The notes under the pieces: generated by a model
Told to the model about the DNA's origin: nothing
Databases searched by the model: none
What the model saw: the letters and a program-made list of their open reading frames with translations, nothing else
Position numbers and translations under genes: made by a program
From: Vibrio tubiashii
GTDB lineage: Bacteria > Pseudomonadota > Gammaproteobacteria > Enterobacterales > Vibrionaceae
DNA length: 64,000 bases
Direction: 5' to 3'
Assembly (NCBI GenBank): GCA_000775715.1
Contig: JRWQ01000010.1
Span: forward strand, 1 to 64,000
Part shown: positions 37,259-46,841 of the stretch, piece by piece
Layout of the letters: each line of letters opens with the position of its first letter
How positions within the stretch are numbered: the stretch's first letter is position 1

Positions 37259-38671
37259 TTAGAGTTGTAAAAACTCTTTCACTTGCAGTACAACCTTCTC
37301 TGCAGTTTCTTTATCTGCCATTTCGGCAAAAATACGCAAAAGTGGTTCGGTTCCTGAGAAACGGGCAATCACCCATCCGCCATTCTTGAAGTAAACCTTA
37401 GCGCCATCTTCGTAGCTGACTTTATCTATCTCGTAGTCAAACTCAGGCAATTGTTTTTCAACGTAGATGCGATTGTAGAGCACCTCTTTCTGCGCCGGTT
37501 TGAAGGTGCAGTCGCCTTCGGCCGTGTAAGCATAACCGTACTTCGCGTAGATCTCATCGAGTAGCTCAGAAAGCTTCTTACCGGTTACTGAAATCATTTC
37601 TACCAGTAGGCTAGAGGCAAATACGCCATCTTTACCTTTGATATGACCTCGGATTGTCAAACCACCAGAGCTTTCACCGCCGATCAGCGAGTCGTCTGCT
37701 TCCATCTGCGAGCTGATATGTTTGAATCCAACCGGGACTTCAAACGATTTCTCACCATGATCTTCAGCGATCTTATCAAGAATATGGGTGGTGGCGATGT
37801 TACGAACCACAGAGCCTTTCCAGCCTTTGTATTCAAGCAGGTAGTAGTAGAGTAGGATCAACACTTCGTTAGGGTGAATGAAGTTGCCTTTCTCGTCGAT
37901 GATACCGAGACGGTCCGCATCGCCATCGGTGCCGATACCAATGTCATAACCTTCGGCAGCAACTAGATGCTTGAGCAGGTAAAGCGTTGCGGCACTTGGT
38001 GAAGGCATTAAGCCACCAAAGTCTGGGTTTTTACCATCGTTAATTACGTCAACGTCACAGCGACCATTGATCAGTACGGTTTGTAGCGCGTTTTTCGCTA
38101 CGCCAAACATAGGGTCGATGAGAACGCGTAAGTTCGCTTTTTTGATCGCCTCAATGTCGATAAAGTCGATGATCGAGTCAACGAACTCATTCATTGGGTT
38201 GATCACATCGATCAGCTTATCTTCCACGGCTTGGTCGAAATCAACCGACTTAACCTGTTCAGCCGAAAGTTGACTAATTTGAGTCTCTATTTTCTCGGTA
38301 ATGATTTCGTCAGCGTCGCGTCCACCTTCGATAAACACCTTGATGCCATTGTAGTCGGCAGGGTTGTGTGAGGCTGTGATACACGCTGAGTAGGCGCAGC
38401 CCATCTCTTTTGCTTTGAACATCACAATTGGAGTTGGGACAAACTTGTCGATAAAGCTGACTGGAATGCCGTTGGCTGCGAGAACTTCAGTAAACCAACG
38501 GCCTGCTTTGTCGGATAAGAAGCGACGGTCATAACCAACGACAAACCCTTTCTCAGCGACTTGTTCGTTGTTGATGATATTCGCCAGTGCTTGAGCCACT
38601 AGGCAGACGTTATCCTTGGTGAACTCTTCACCGATAAATGCGCGCCAGCCGCCTGTTCCAAATTTAATCAT
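37259..38671 (-). CDS. Hexose-phosphate mutase of the chitobiose pathway
   Basis: Alpha-D-phosphohexomutase family (phosphoglucomutase/phosphomannomutase), 470 residues. Active-site serine in TASHNP, metal-binding DGDADR, sugar-binding GGESSGG, phosphate-binding RFSGTEPLLRI. As last gene of the chb operon it most likely converts GlcNAc-1-phosphate, released by the GH94 phosphorylase next door, to GlcNAc-6-phosphate. The fold alone does not give the substrate. Confidence 0.88.
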   Translation of the reverse strand: MIKFGTGGWRAFIGEEFTKDNVCLVAQALANIINNEQVAEKGFVVGYDRRFLSDKAGRWFTEVLAANGIPVSFIDKFVPTPIVMFKAKEMGCAYSACITASHNPADYNGIKVFIEGGRDADEIITEKIETQISQLSAEQVKSVDFDQAVEDKLIDVINPMNEFVDSIIDFIDIEAIKKANLRVLIDPMFGVAKNALQTVLINGRCDVDVINDGKNPDFGGLMPSPSAATLYLLKHLVAAEGYDIGIGTDGDADRLGIIDEKGNFIHPNEVLILLYYYLLEYKGWKGSVVRNIATTHILDKIAEDHGEKSFEVPVGFKHISSQMEADDSLIGGESSGGLTIRGHIKGKDGVFASSLLVEMISVTGKKLSELLDEIYAKYGYAYTAEGDCTFKPAQKEVLYNRIYVEKQLPEFDYEIDKVSYEDGAKVYFKNGGWVIARFSGTEPLLRIFAEMADKETAEKVVLQVKEFLQL

Positions 38672-38692
38672 AACGATAATCCTTTGATTAAA

Positions 38693-38712
38693 GAGCCTCT
38701 CGAAAGAGGCTC
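38693..38712 (-). repeat. Hairpin between chbP and the mutase
   Basis: GAGCCTCT, CGAA loop, AGAGGCTC in the 52-bp gap. Only three T follow on the minus strand, so it is more an mRNA end or attenuator than a full terminator. Confidence 0.65.
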
Positions 38713-38723
38713 ATTGCTAGCGT

Positions 38724-41129
38724 TTAGCCAAGAACAACCACAACGTCATTGACGCTGCCTTCTGCTTGGACCGGCACAACGTCAGTGACAGGCTGACCAT
38801 TCACAGTAATCGACTTCACGCCTTTGCTCACTGAGTTCGGGTTCTCAACCTTGATGTTGTAAGTTGCTCCTAGCCATTGGCGAGTCACTTCAAATCCAGG
38901 CCACTCGGTTGGGATACAAGGGTCGATAGTTAGGCCATCAAAACCAACACGTACACCTAAGATGAAGTTAGTCACTGCAAAGTAAGCCCAACCTGAAGTA
39001 CCCGTTAACCATGGGTGGTTTGCACGGCCATGATCTTGGTGGTCACGACCCATGATGAACTGAACGTATGAGTATGGTTCAGCAACACGTTTTTCGATGA
39101 TGTCGTTTTGGTTGTATGGGTTAAGTGCGTCGTAGAACTTCATCGCTCGGTCACCACGGCCTAGCTTAGCTTCTGCCACCCAAGCCCATGGGTTAGGGTG
39201 TGAGAAGATTGCGCCGTTCTCTTTAACGCCTTGGTATACGCGAGTAACAAAGCCGATATCGTCGTTTGGTGTTGCAAATGATGGCGAGTTTAGGTGTAGG
39301 CCGTATTCAGAGAATAGATTCTCATCAACCGCATCCATCGCTTTCTCACCGCGCTCTTGAGATACAGCGCCTGATAGTACCGCAAGCGTATTCGACTCTA
39401 GGTGAACTCGACCTTCAGCTTGTTGAGCTGTACCAATCTTGTCGCCATCTTTAGTTAGACCACGGATGTACCAACCGCCTTCGTCGTCCCATAGGTGTGT
39501 TTCACACGCTTCACGAACGTTGGCTGCCATCTCTGTGTACTTTTCAACATCGTCTTGTTTGCCAAGGAACTTAGCTAGGTCGATAAACTCTTGTAGCGCC
39601 CAGAAATGTAGGAAAGACACCATTGAAGACTCGCCACCACCTAGGTTTAGACAGTCATTCCAGTCAGCGCGTAGGCCTTTACAGATACCAGTTTGGCCCA
39701 CGTATTCTGCTGAGAAGTCTAGCGCAGCCTTCATATGGTCATAGACAGACGCGTCGCCGCCATCTGCGTAAGGAATCACTTCATCGAAGAAGCTGTGCTC
39801 ACCCGTTTCCATCACATACTTACAGATGGTAGGTACTAGCCATAAGTGGTCATCAGAACAGGTGTCCTCGATGCCGTGGATCTTATCGTCATCCGATGGT
39901 GTTGGAACAACTGTTGGTGATTTAGATGGAGCGACATCCGCTTTCTCTGGATCGAACCAATCTGGATCGAATAGGTGTAGACCGTAACCGGCTTTAACCT
40001 GACCGCGCAGTAGATCAACGATGCGCTTGCGCGTCATGGCTGGGTTGGCATGAGGCACTGAAATTGCGTCTTGGGCTGTATCACGATAGCCAAGACCTGT
40101 ACGTCCGCCCACTTCGATAAACGAAGCAAAACGAGACCAAACCACACAGGTTTCTGCTTGGTATAGTGTCCAAGCGTTAATCATGGTGTCTAGGCCTTCG
40201 TTTGGTGATTTTACTTGGAACTTGTCACAACGCTCGTTCCAGTGCTGTTTAATGCCAGCGAATGCTGCATCTACGTTAGCAAGGTCTTGGTATTTCTCAC
40301 GTAGGCGCTCACCGTTGCCTTTACCGATACCTAGGATGTAAGCAAAGCGAACCTCTTCACCCGGCTGGATAGTGAACTGCTTGTGCAGGGAACCACAATG
40401 GTTGTAACAAGTTTGCGCTGTGTTCGAACACTTACCTTGCTCTACTGCGATCGGGTTTGCTTCATCTCGGTATAGACCTAAGAAGCTATCACGTTGGCCG
40501 TCGTATGAATCTGGGTCAAACGTTGAAGCTAGGTAGTAGAAACCTTCGAAATCGTTGGTGTTGTAGTACAAGTCGTACTCAATCACGCCATCTTTATACT
40601 CAGTGCCAGCAGAGTATAGAGACATCTGGTGGTTCTGGTTATCTGACTGAATGTGGCTGAAAGAGAACTCAACAAATGAAAACGCGCTAATAGTGCGTGG
40701 TTTGTCAGATGTGTTCTTGATGACAACATCCCATACTTCAGCATCTTCACCTTTAGGTACGAAGAGCGTCTTGGTTGCTTCGATACCGTTGTAATCACAC
40801 TTAAATTTAGAGTAAGACAAGCCATGACGAACTTCGTAGCTCGCTTCATCCAGGCTCTTAGCGACTGGTTGCCAAGAGATTGACCAGTAGTCGCCAGTTT
40901 GATCGTCGCGCAAGTAGACATAGTGTCCTGGGCGGTCGAACGTCGCATTTGGGCGGAACTTGGTAACACGGTTATATTCAGGTGAGTTGTAGAATGAGTA
41001 CCCCCCTGCATTGTGTGAGATGACAGTACAGAACTTTTCTGTGCCCAAGTAGTTGGTCCATGGCGCAGGTACGTCTGGTCGAGTGATGACGTATTCACGA
41101 TTGTCGTTATCGAAATAGCCGTATTTCAT
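38724..41129 (-). CDS. chbP: N,N'-diacetylchitobiose phosphorylase (GH94)
   Basis: Splits (GlcNAc)2 with phosphate into GlcNAc-1-phosphate and GlcNAc in the cytoplasm, saving ATP. 801 residues, the same length as the characterised V. proteolyticus enzyme as I recall it. Catalytic acid Asp492 in ADWNDC; N-terminal beta-sandwich (1 to about 270), helical linker, (alpha/alpha)6 barrel, C-terminal jelly roll. Strongly expressed style of codons. Confidence 0.95.
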   Translation of the reverse strand: MKYGYFDNDNREYVITRPDVPAPWTNYLGTEKFCTVISHNAGGYSFYNSPEYNRVTKFRPNATFDRPGHYVYLRDDQTGDYWSISWQPVAKSLDEASYEVRHGLSYSKFKCDYNGIEATKTLFVPKGEDAEVWDVVIKNTSDKPRTISAFSFVEFSFSHIQSDNQNHQMSLYSAGTEYKDGVIEYDLYYNTNDFEGFYYLASTFDPDSYDGQRDSFLGLYRDEANPIAVEQGKCSNTAQTCYNHCGSLHKQFTIQPGEEVRFAYILGIGKGNGERLREKYQDLANVDAAFAGIKQHWNERCDKFQVKSPNEGLDTMINAWTLYQAETCVVWSRFASFIEVGGRTGLGYRDTAQDAISVPHANPAMTRKRIVDLLRGQVKAGYGLHLFDPDWFDPEKADVAPSKSPTVVPTPSDDDKIHGIEDTCSDDHLWLVPTICKYVMETGEHSFFDEVIPYADGGDASVYDHMKAALDFSAEYVGQTGICKGLRADWNDCLNLGGGESSMVSFLHFWALQEFIDLAKFLGKQDDVEKYTEMAANVREACETHLWDDEGGWYIRGLTKDGDKIGTAQQAEGRVHLESNTLAVLSGAVSQERGEKAMDAVDENLFSEYGLHLNSPSFATPNDDIGFVTRVYQGVKENGAIFSHPNPWAWVAEAKLGRGDRAMKFYDALNPYNQNDIIEKRVAEPYSYVQFIMGRDHQDHGRANHPWLTGTSGWAYFAVTNFILGVRVGFDGLTIDPCIPTEWPGFEVTRQWLGATYNIKVENPNSVSKGVKSITVNGQPVTDVVPVQAEGSVNDVVVVLG

Positions 41130-41149
41130 GTTGATTTCCTTTTTACCAA

Positions 41150-41210
41150 GCTGCCACTGTAGCAGCCAAAAATATTAAGCTAGTGAAAACCGCGAATGCT
41201 CATCATTCGC
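41150..41210 (-). repeat. Two hairpins between the GH20 gene and chbP
   Basis: The 90-bp gap holds GCGAATG, CTCAT, CATTCGC at 41192-41210 and GCTGC, CACTGTA, GCAGC at 41150-41166. On the minus strand the first is followed by GGTTTTC, a short T-run. Probably transcript processing or partial termination. Confidence 0.55.
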
Positions 41211-41219
41211 TCTTGTGTA

Positions 41220-43130
41220 TTACTTCCAAGGTGTTCGGTATTGAATACCTTGCTTTTGTAGCAAAGGAAGGTGCCCCTTCAGCCTTGCTAAATAATCTAT
41301 CCAATCTCGTTGGGATTTCTCAGTCCAACACGCTTCTGCCATAGCAGTGAGGCGAGGGAACGTCATGTAATCCATACGCTCTTGCTCTGTGATGATTTCG
41401 CTCCACAGCGCACACTGAATACCAAGAATTCGTTTGCGGACTGGATCTGAGTCAGGAATTTGTTCCAAAGGCTCATAGCGATAGGCATTTTCGAGTGGAA
41501 TAACCGCAGCCCAGTCCACCCCAGGCTCCTTGGGGCTGTAGTCTTGGGTCATATCTAAGTAGGTCGATTGCGCTGGTTGCAAAACGACATCGAAGCCTTG
41601 CTTAGCACAGTTGAGAGCCGCCTCCTCACTTAGCCATGAGTAAATCACCGTATCTTTGCTTACTTTGTTGCCATGTTGTGCCTCTTCCCAGCCGACCATT
41701 CGTTTACCTAGTGAACGAAGTTTCTGCTCGGCATAGCGGAGCAGGTGGCCTTGAAGCTCTTTCGGGCTGTTGTAGCCTTGTTCTTCCATCAATTTCTGAC
41801 AAGAAGGACTACCAAGCCATACACCATCAGGAACTTCATCCGCTCCGATATGAACCCAGGGAGATGGGAAGAGCTCTGCTACCTCTTCAAGCACGAGATC
41901 GAGAAACTGATAGGTGCCTTTAAGTGCAGGGGATAGCACATTATCGTTGTAGTGCTGAATACTGCGGAATTGAGAACGATCATCAGGATCTTGTAACAAC
42001 TCAGGTAGTGATTTAATGGCAGCACGGCAATGGCCAGGAATGTCAATTTCTGGAATGATGTTGATACCGCGTTCTTCAGCGTAGGCAATGACCTCTTTGA
42101 CTTCTTCTTGGCTGTAGTAACCGCCATAAACGTTAGCCAAATGACTGAATTGAGGTTCTAGCTGCGTGCCGGTACCACGGTAGCTACCTACTTCAGTTAA
42201 TGCTGGTAGCGCTTTGATTTCTAAGCGCCAGCCTTCATCATCGGTCAGGTGCCAGTGGAAAGTATTGAATTTGTAATGCGCTAACTGGTTAATGAGCCGT
42301 TTTACTCGCTCGACTGAGTAAAAGTGACGCGCGCAATCAAGCATCATGCCTCGGTATTTAAAGCGTGGAGCATCGACAACTTTTATATAGGGAACAGTTA
42401 GATTCTGCTGTTCGTCCTGCTTAACTAATTGTAAAAAAGTCGCGCTAGCGTGAACAAAACCAGAGCGTGAACCTGCCTCAAATCTGACTCCAGAGGCACT
42501 CACGGTTAGTTGGTACTCACCTTCATCAAGGGTCGGGTTATTACGATAGACAATATCGCTATGACCTATGGTTTGAGCGCTAAAGTCATACAGTCTTTCT
42601 AACTCCGATTGTAGCCAAGTTGCCGCTTTTTCTGCCAGTGTTGCTTGCAGAGTAATTTGGCTAGATTGAGTTAATTGAAACGCGCCTTCAAAACGTTCAA
42701 GCTTGTTTGGTTTTGGAATCACAGCGAGCTCTTGCGCTTCAACTTGTGGTAGTTCCGTTCGATCACGAAATGGAGATGCGAGAGCTATTGGCGTTAGGAC
42801 AACTGGGTGTTTAACCTCGCCATTATTAGCAATAATCAGTGCATCTTTTAATCCATCGGTGTAAAAGCGCAGTGGAGCTGTGTTGATACTAAATTCGCAG
42901 TAATAGTGCTGATTCGCTTCTAGGGTACCGATATCCGGCGTTACCGAGCAGTAGCTACCAACCTGAGTTATCTCGCCGTGGGTAAAACTGTCCGGCAAGA
43001 TAAAGCGGTCGATGATGAACTCTAGTTTCCAATTATTCAGTGCCTGATCGGTCAGGTTATGCAGTGTTAAACCAAAACGACAGAACTGTTTTTGCTCGGA
43101 AAGGACGGCTAATTCTACGCGAAAGCTCAT
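41220..43130 (-). CDS. Beta-N-acetylhexosaminidase (GH20)
   Basis: 636 residues, no signal peptide, so cytoplasmic. N-terminal beta-sandwich domain (1 to about 130), a small GH20b domain, then the TIM barrel with WHLTDDEGWRLEI near 293 and the catalytic Asp431-Glu432 pair in GADEV. Cleaves imported GlcNAc oligomers from the non-reducing end. It sits 10 bp after the kinase gene in the chb operon. Confidence 0.93.
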   Translation of the reverse strand: MSFRVELAVLSEQKQFCRFGLTLHNLTDQALNNWKLEFIIDRFILPDSFTHGEITQVGSYCSVTPDIGTLEANQHYYCEFSINTAPLRFYTDGLKDALIIANNGEVKHPVVLTPIALASPFRDRTELPQVEAQELAVIPKPNKLERFEGAFQLTQSSQITLQATLAEKAATWLQSELERLYDFSAQTIGHSDIVYRNNPTLDEGEYQLTVSASGVRFEAGSRSGFVHASATFLQLVKQDEQQNLTVPYIKVVDAPRFKYRGMMLDCARHFYSVERVKRLINQLAHYKFNTFHWHLTDDEGWRLEIKALPALTEVGSYRGTGTQLEPQFSHLANVYGGYYSQEEVKEVIAYAEERGINIIPEIDIPGHCRAAIKSLPELLQDPDDRSQFRSIQHYNDNVLSPALKGTYQFLDLVLEEVAELFPSPWVHIGADEVPDGVWLGSPSCQKLMEEQGYNSPKELQGHLLRYAEQKLRSLGKRMVGWEEAQHGNKVSKDTVIYSWLSEEAALNCAKQGFDVVLQPAQSTYLDMTQDYSPKEPGVDWAAVIPLENAYRYEPLEQIPDSDPVRKRILGIQCALWSEIITEQERMDYMTFPRLTAMAEACWTEKSQRDWIDYLARLKGHLPLLQKQGIQYRTPWK

Positions 43131-43140
43131 AATGTCACCG

Positions 43141-44016
43141 TTAGTAAAGGTTGTGCTTAGGTTGTCCCGCGATCATGATTGCGCCTTCAATAGCGTCAAA
43201 TTGCGGTTCAACGATCCAAGACTGAACTGGAGGGGACAGCCAAGCTTTGATACGCTCAGCAATACTGCCCATTAAGCAGATACGTGCTGCGCCTTTACGG
43301 TTTAGTGCGATAAGGAACATTTCGATATCTGCAGCCGTTTGTTGGAGCATGTCTAGACCTAGACGATCGCCTTTATAAGCGTGTTCGAATATCGCTGGAG
43401 AAAACTGACCGTAGTCACGCGGTAGTGCTGATTTCGACCACTCGACAATTTGGTCAACATCGTGATTGAAATGAGCGAGTACATGCTGTGCTAGCGGTGT
43501 TTTTTCGACGATGCCATCTTCAGCAAGCAGTACTTGTTGAATCAAACGTAGCCCCATGACTGCGCCGCCGCCTTGGTCTGAAATAGGGAACTCGCGTCCG
43601 CCCACAACATGCTGTTCACCGTTGGCGAGATAGATTCCGCAAGAACCTGTACCGGCGATCATAATCGCACCGTCATCGCCATTGTGTGCACCAACGCAAG
43701 CACCATATGCGTCAGTATTTAGTACCATTGAGGCGAATGGGTGAGGTAACTCCATGAATTTGTTCCACGACCCTTTATGCTCTGCTCCGGCGAGTGCTAG
43801 CCCCACATGCATACGCGAAAAATCATTGTTTGAAAGATCGCCTTGCTGTGCAGCTTCAGTAATCGCTTTCACTATCGAAGCCATTGCAACGTCGGCACCA
43901 AGCATGATGTTAGCGCTGCCACTTTTGGCCTCACCAATCAAGTTACCTTGCTCATCTCGAATACGAGCTCGGCAAGAGGTACCTCCGCCATCGATACCCA
44001 CATATAGGTTACTCAT
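43141..44016 (-). CDS. gspK: Glucosamine kinase (GspK-type)
   Basis: ASKHA-fold sugar kinase of the BadF/BadG group, 291 residues. Phosphate loops GIDGGGTSCRARI at 8-20 and GTGSCGIYL near 121; a conserved SDQGGGAVMG near 145. It matches closely what I remember of the V. cholerae glucosamine-specific kinase from the same locus; annotation as N-acetylglucosamine kinase is also common. Start overlaps the GH9 stop by 8 bases. Confidence 0.82.
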   Translation of the reverse strand: MSNLYVGIDGGGTSCRARIRDEQGNLIGEAKSGSANIMLGADVAMASIVKAITEAAQQGDLSNNDFSRMHVGLALAGAEHKGSWNKFMELPHPFASMVLNTDAYGACVGAHNGDDGAIMIAGTGSCGIYLANGEQHVVGGREFPISDQGGGAVMGLRLIQQVLLAEDGIVEKTPLAQHVLAHFNHDVDQIVEWSKSALPRDYGQFSPAIFEHAYKGDRLGLDMLQQTAADIEMFLIALNRKGAARICLMGSIAERIKAWLSPPVQSWIVEPQFDAIEGAIMIAGQPKHNLY

Positions 44017-45739
44017 TGACTGTCTCCTTTACTGTATTGAAATAAGCGAATTGTGTGAGAACAGCGAGTAAGTACCATGCGCCGTGAGGAATCCATTGTT
44101 CCCCCCAACGCCAGTTTTGCAGCATGTCGTCTTTTTGTTTTGGCGGATTGAAAGCAATGTCGTTTTCATCGTCAAAGCCTGCGGTAATACCATTACAGAT
44201 ACCGCCCTTGGCATTGAAGAAGCCGAGATTAGGTAGATAGTCAGGGTTGTTGAAGCCGTGGCCGTCTAGCATACACATGTGATATGGGTTTAATCCCAAC
44301 ACCCAGTTAAGGCTGTTCTGTGCGTAAGCGAGAAGCTGTTGGCGAAGGGTTGCATCTTCAATATGTGGTAATGCTAAGAACGCCATGCTACTCAAAGAGC
44401 CAAGACGAGCATTTTCACCTTGCCACCAATATCCACTTTCATTGTTCTGTGCAACAAAGAACGAATCACGTTTGTCACCATCGACTGCTTTTACGTACTG
44501 GCGCGGATAGCCAAATGGATTGGCGACTTTATTGGTAATCTCTAGTTCAAACTTAACTGCTTGATTGATGATCTGGATTAGGTGTGTTTGTCGTTCACAA
44601 TCCGGTTCGATACTTAAGTATTCGCATAGGCTAATGACAGGCAAACCCGCTTCCGCTGCGTGGTAGTATGGGCGACTTCCATCATTGTTGGCAGACCAGA
44701 AATCAACAAAGTGGTCATCAGTTTGTTGGCGAGCGATAAGTTTGTCGCTCCAATAGCGACACTCTTGCAAGTACTCGGTATTGCTGGTGGTGCGGTATAG
44801 TTCAGTGACCGCGAGTAGGGCGCAGTATTCATCGATGATGTTTTCTACACCATCATTAAGGTATTGGCCGTTGTGTTCTTTTAAATGCCAGTAGCCCTTT
44901 TCAGCGGCCGCTAGGTACTCTTGATTGGTAAATGAGCCGCACTCGTCCAAGCGGGCTGCGTTAGCGAGGGCCGCGATTGAAACGCCGCCACCTTGTCGAA
45001 AACCTGCTTGATAGTCTTCAGACTTATGTCCGTCTTGAGTCGCGTAGGCACAGATTTCACGCTGTGTGATATCTTTTGACCACTTATCAAATACTGTCAT
45101 ATAGAAGTAGCCTGCGTCACTTTGCATGCGTACTAGGAAATCAGCGCCAAATAGAGCCTCTTCAACTAAACGAATTTTAGTGAAGATAGGTAGTTGTTGT
45201 TGATTATTTGCAAGCTCGAGCCCTTTAAGCATGTTCCATACAACCATTGGTGTTTGCTGAGGGTTTAAGTAGTTGGCATAGGATAGGTGGCTTAGATACT
45301 TACTCACGTCACCGGATGCGTCATACCAACCACCTTGAACGTCGGTGGTTTTATCGCTGCCAAAAATAGGAACTTGTTTGTCTTGCTTTTCAAAACGACC
45401 GCCGCAGCGTTGCGATTTGAAGTAGTGAAGAACATCAGAGAAAGTGGTATTGAGAAGCAGACCACTGTCGATAGTGAAAATTTCAGAGCGGACGTTATCG
45501 ACACGGAGGTAGTAACGACCCAGATGTTCAAAATCAGAGAATTCAATACGAAAAAAATTCCCTTGGTGCCAATTGGCGACACTTGTGCCTTTCTCAATAG
45601 CAAGTTGTGCCACAGTTTGATGACTGTCTGCACAAACTAACAACGCAGTGGTAGTTGAAAGTCGTGTCTTGCGAGTCATTAAAACAGCCTGCTTTGGCCC
45701 AAGGGCTTCATAACCAATATGGTTAGTAAGTAGCAGCAT
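44009..45739 (-). CDS. Glycoside hydrolase family 9, probable exo-glucosaminidase
   Basis: 576 residues, no signal peptide. N-terminal Ig-like cellulase domain (1 to about 90) and an (alpha/alpha)6 GH9 barrel; GGWYDASGDVSKYLSH contains the catalytic-base aspartates, and the C-terminal QNSLNWVLGLNPYHMCMLDG and FDDENDIAFN blocks belong to the active site. Often annotated endoglucanase, but in a chitin operon, next to a glucosamine kinase, removal of GlcN from deacetylated oligomers is more likely, as reported for vibrio relatives. Confidence 0.82.
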   Translation of the reverse strand: MLLLTNHIGYEALGPKQAVLMTRKTRLSTTTALLVCADSHQTVAQLAIEKGTSVANWHQGNFFRIEFSDFEHLGRYYLRVDNVRSEIFTIDSGLLLNTTFSDVLHYFKSQRCGGRFEKQDKQVPIFGSDKTTDVQGGWYDASGDVSKYLSHLSYANYLNPQQTPMVVWNMLKGLELANNQQQLPIFTKIRLVEEALFGADFLVRMQSDAGYFYMTVFDKWSKDITQREICAYATQDGHKSEDYQAGFRQGGGVSIAALANAARLDECGSFTNQEYLAAAEKGYWHLKEHNGQYLNDGVENIIDEYCALLAVTELYRTTSNTEYLQECRYWSDKLIARQQTDDHFVDFWSANNDGSRPYYHAAEAGLPVISLCEYLSIEPDCERQTHLIQIINQAVKFELEITNKVANPFGYPRQYVKAVDGDKRDSFFVAQNNESGYWWQGENARLGSLSSMAFLALPHIEDATLRQQLLAYAQNSLNWVLGLNPYHMCMLDGHGFNNPDYLPNLGFFNAKGGICNGITAGFDDENDIAFNPPKQKDDMLQNWRWGEQWIPHGAWYLLAVLTQFAYFNTVKETVNE

Positions 45740-45773
45740 TAAAATCTCCGAAAATTCAATATTGTTATAAGTT

Positions 45774-45795
45774 GAGCCAAGACAGTGCTTGGCTC
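45774..45795 (-). repeat. Hairpin between the OppF-type ATPase and GH9
   Basis: GAGCCAAG, six-base loop, CTTGGCTC in the 64-bp gap, without a T-run. It separates the transport genes from the enzyme genes of the operon. Confidence 0.65.
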
Positions 45796-45803
45796 TTTAG
45801 GTT

Positions 45804-46799
45804 TTAGTTTTCGTATAGGTAACAGCGAACAAAGTGGTTTTCAGATAGCTGGGTTACTTCTGGTAGTTGTTCGCGACATTTGTCTGATGCATGTTGGCAG
45901 CGGCCTGCAAATGGACATCCAGCTGAAGCCGGTGTCCAAAGTGGGATTTCCCCTTTGTTACCTTTTAGCTTCTCGTGAATCGATTTGCTTGGATCTGGAA
46001 CCGCTGAAACCAATAGTTGCGTATATGGGTGCTGAGGATTATGAATGATCTCCTCAGTGTCACCCCATTCAACCATATGACCGACATACATAACGGCTAA
46101 GTCTTCTGCGATGTAGCGAGCTGTAGCGATATCATGGGTGATGTAAAGTAGAGACATTTGCTTCTCAAACTTCATCTCTTCCATCAGGTTGAGTACACCT
46201 GCACGAATCGATACATCAAGCATCGAGGTTGGCTCATCGGCGAGAACCACTTCCGCACCTACAGCGATGTTGCGCGCTAAGTTAACGCGTTGACGTTGAC
46301 CACCAGAAAGCTGGTGTGGGAATTTTTGCGCCGTCTCTTTAGGCGGAATAAGGCCCACTTGTTCGAGTAAGTCATATACACGCTCTTCCTGTTCCTTTTT
46401 GTTGCGAGGATCGACTTTTTTGTGGATCAGCAACGGACGTAGGATGTGGTGGAAAATGTTGTGTGTTGGATTTAGCGAGCCAAATGGGTCTTGCCATACC
46501 ATCTGCACACCTTCGCGGTAGGCCATTAGGTCTGAACGCGAGTCAATTGTCTGGATATCTCGACCTTTGTACTCGATAACGCCGTCGGTTGGTGCGTACA
46601 TTTTGGCGATCATTTTCGCTGTGGTTGATTTACCTGAACCAGATTCACCCACCACTGCCAAGCCGCGGCTTTTGTACATTTTGAATGATACGTCGTTAAT
46701 CGCGCGCATCATTGGCTGTTGTAATGAGTTACTGTTGATCGGGAAATCCTTTACCAGGTTTTTTCCCTCTACCAGTAGCTCGCCAAGTTCTTTGCTCAT
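45804..46799 (-). CDS. Chitin-oligosaccharide ABC transporter, ATP-binding protein (OppF-like)
   Basis: 331 residues. Walker A GESGSGKST near 51, signature LSGGQRQRVNLAR, Walker B VVLADEPTSMLD, and the Opp-type C-terminal region with CPFAGRCQHASDKC cysteines, a possible Fe-S or metal site seen in this family. Second ATPase of the peptide/opine/nickel-type importer. 42 bp after the OppD-like gene. Confidence 0.9.
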   Translation of the reverse strand: MSKELGELLVEGKNLVKDFPINSNSLQQPMMRAINDVSFKMYKSRGLAVVGESGSGKSTTAKMIAKMYAPTDGVIEYKGRDIQTIDSRSDLMAYREGVQMVWQDPFGSLNPTHNIFHHILRPLLIHKKVDPRNKKEQEERVYDLLEQVGLIPPKETAQKFPHQLSGGQRQRVNLARNIAVGAEVVLADEPTSMLDVSIRAGVLNLMEEMKFEKQMSLLYITHDIATARYIAEDLAVMYVGHMVEWGDTEEIIHNPQHPYTQLLVSAVPDPSKSIHEKLKGNKGEIPLWTPASAGCPFAGRCQHASDKCREQLPEVTQLSENHFVRCYLYEN

Positions 46800-46841
46800 A
46801 ATTGTCTCCAGTAATCTTTATAGTTATTTCTCAATGGCTCG

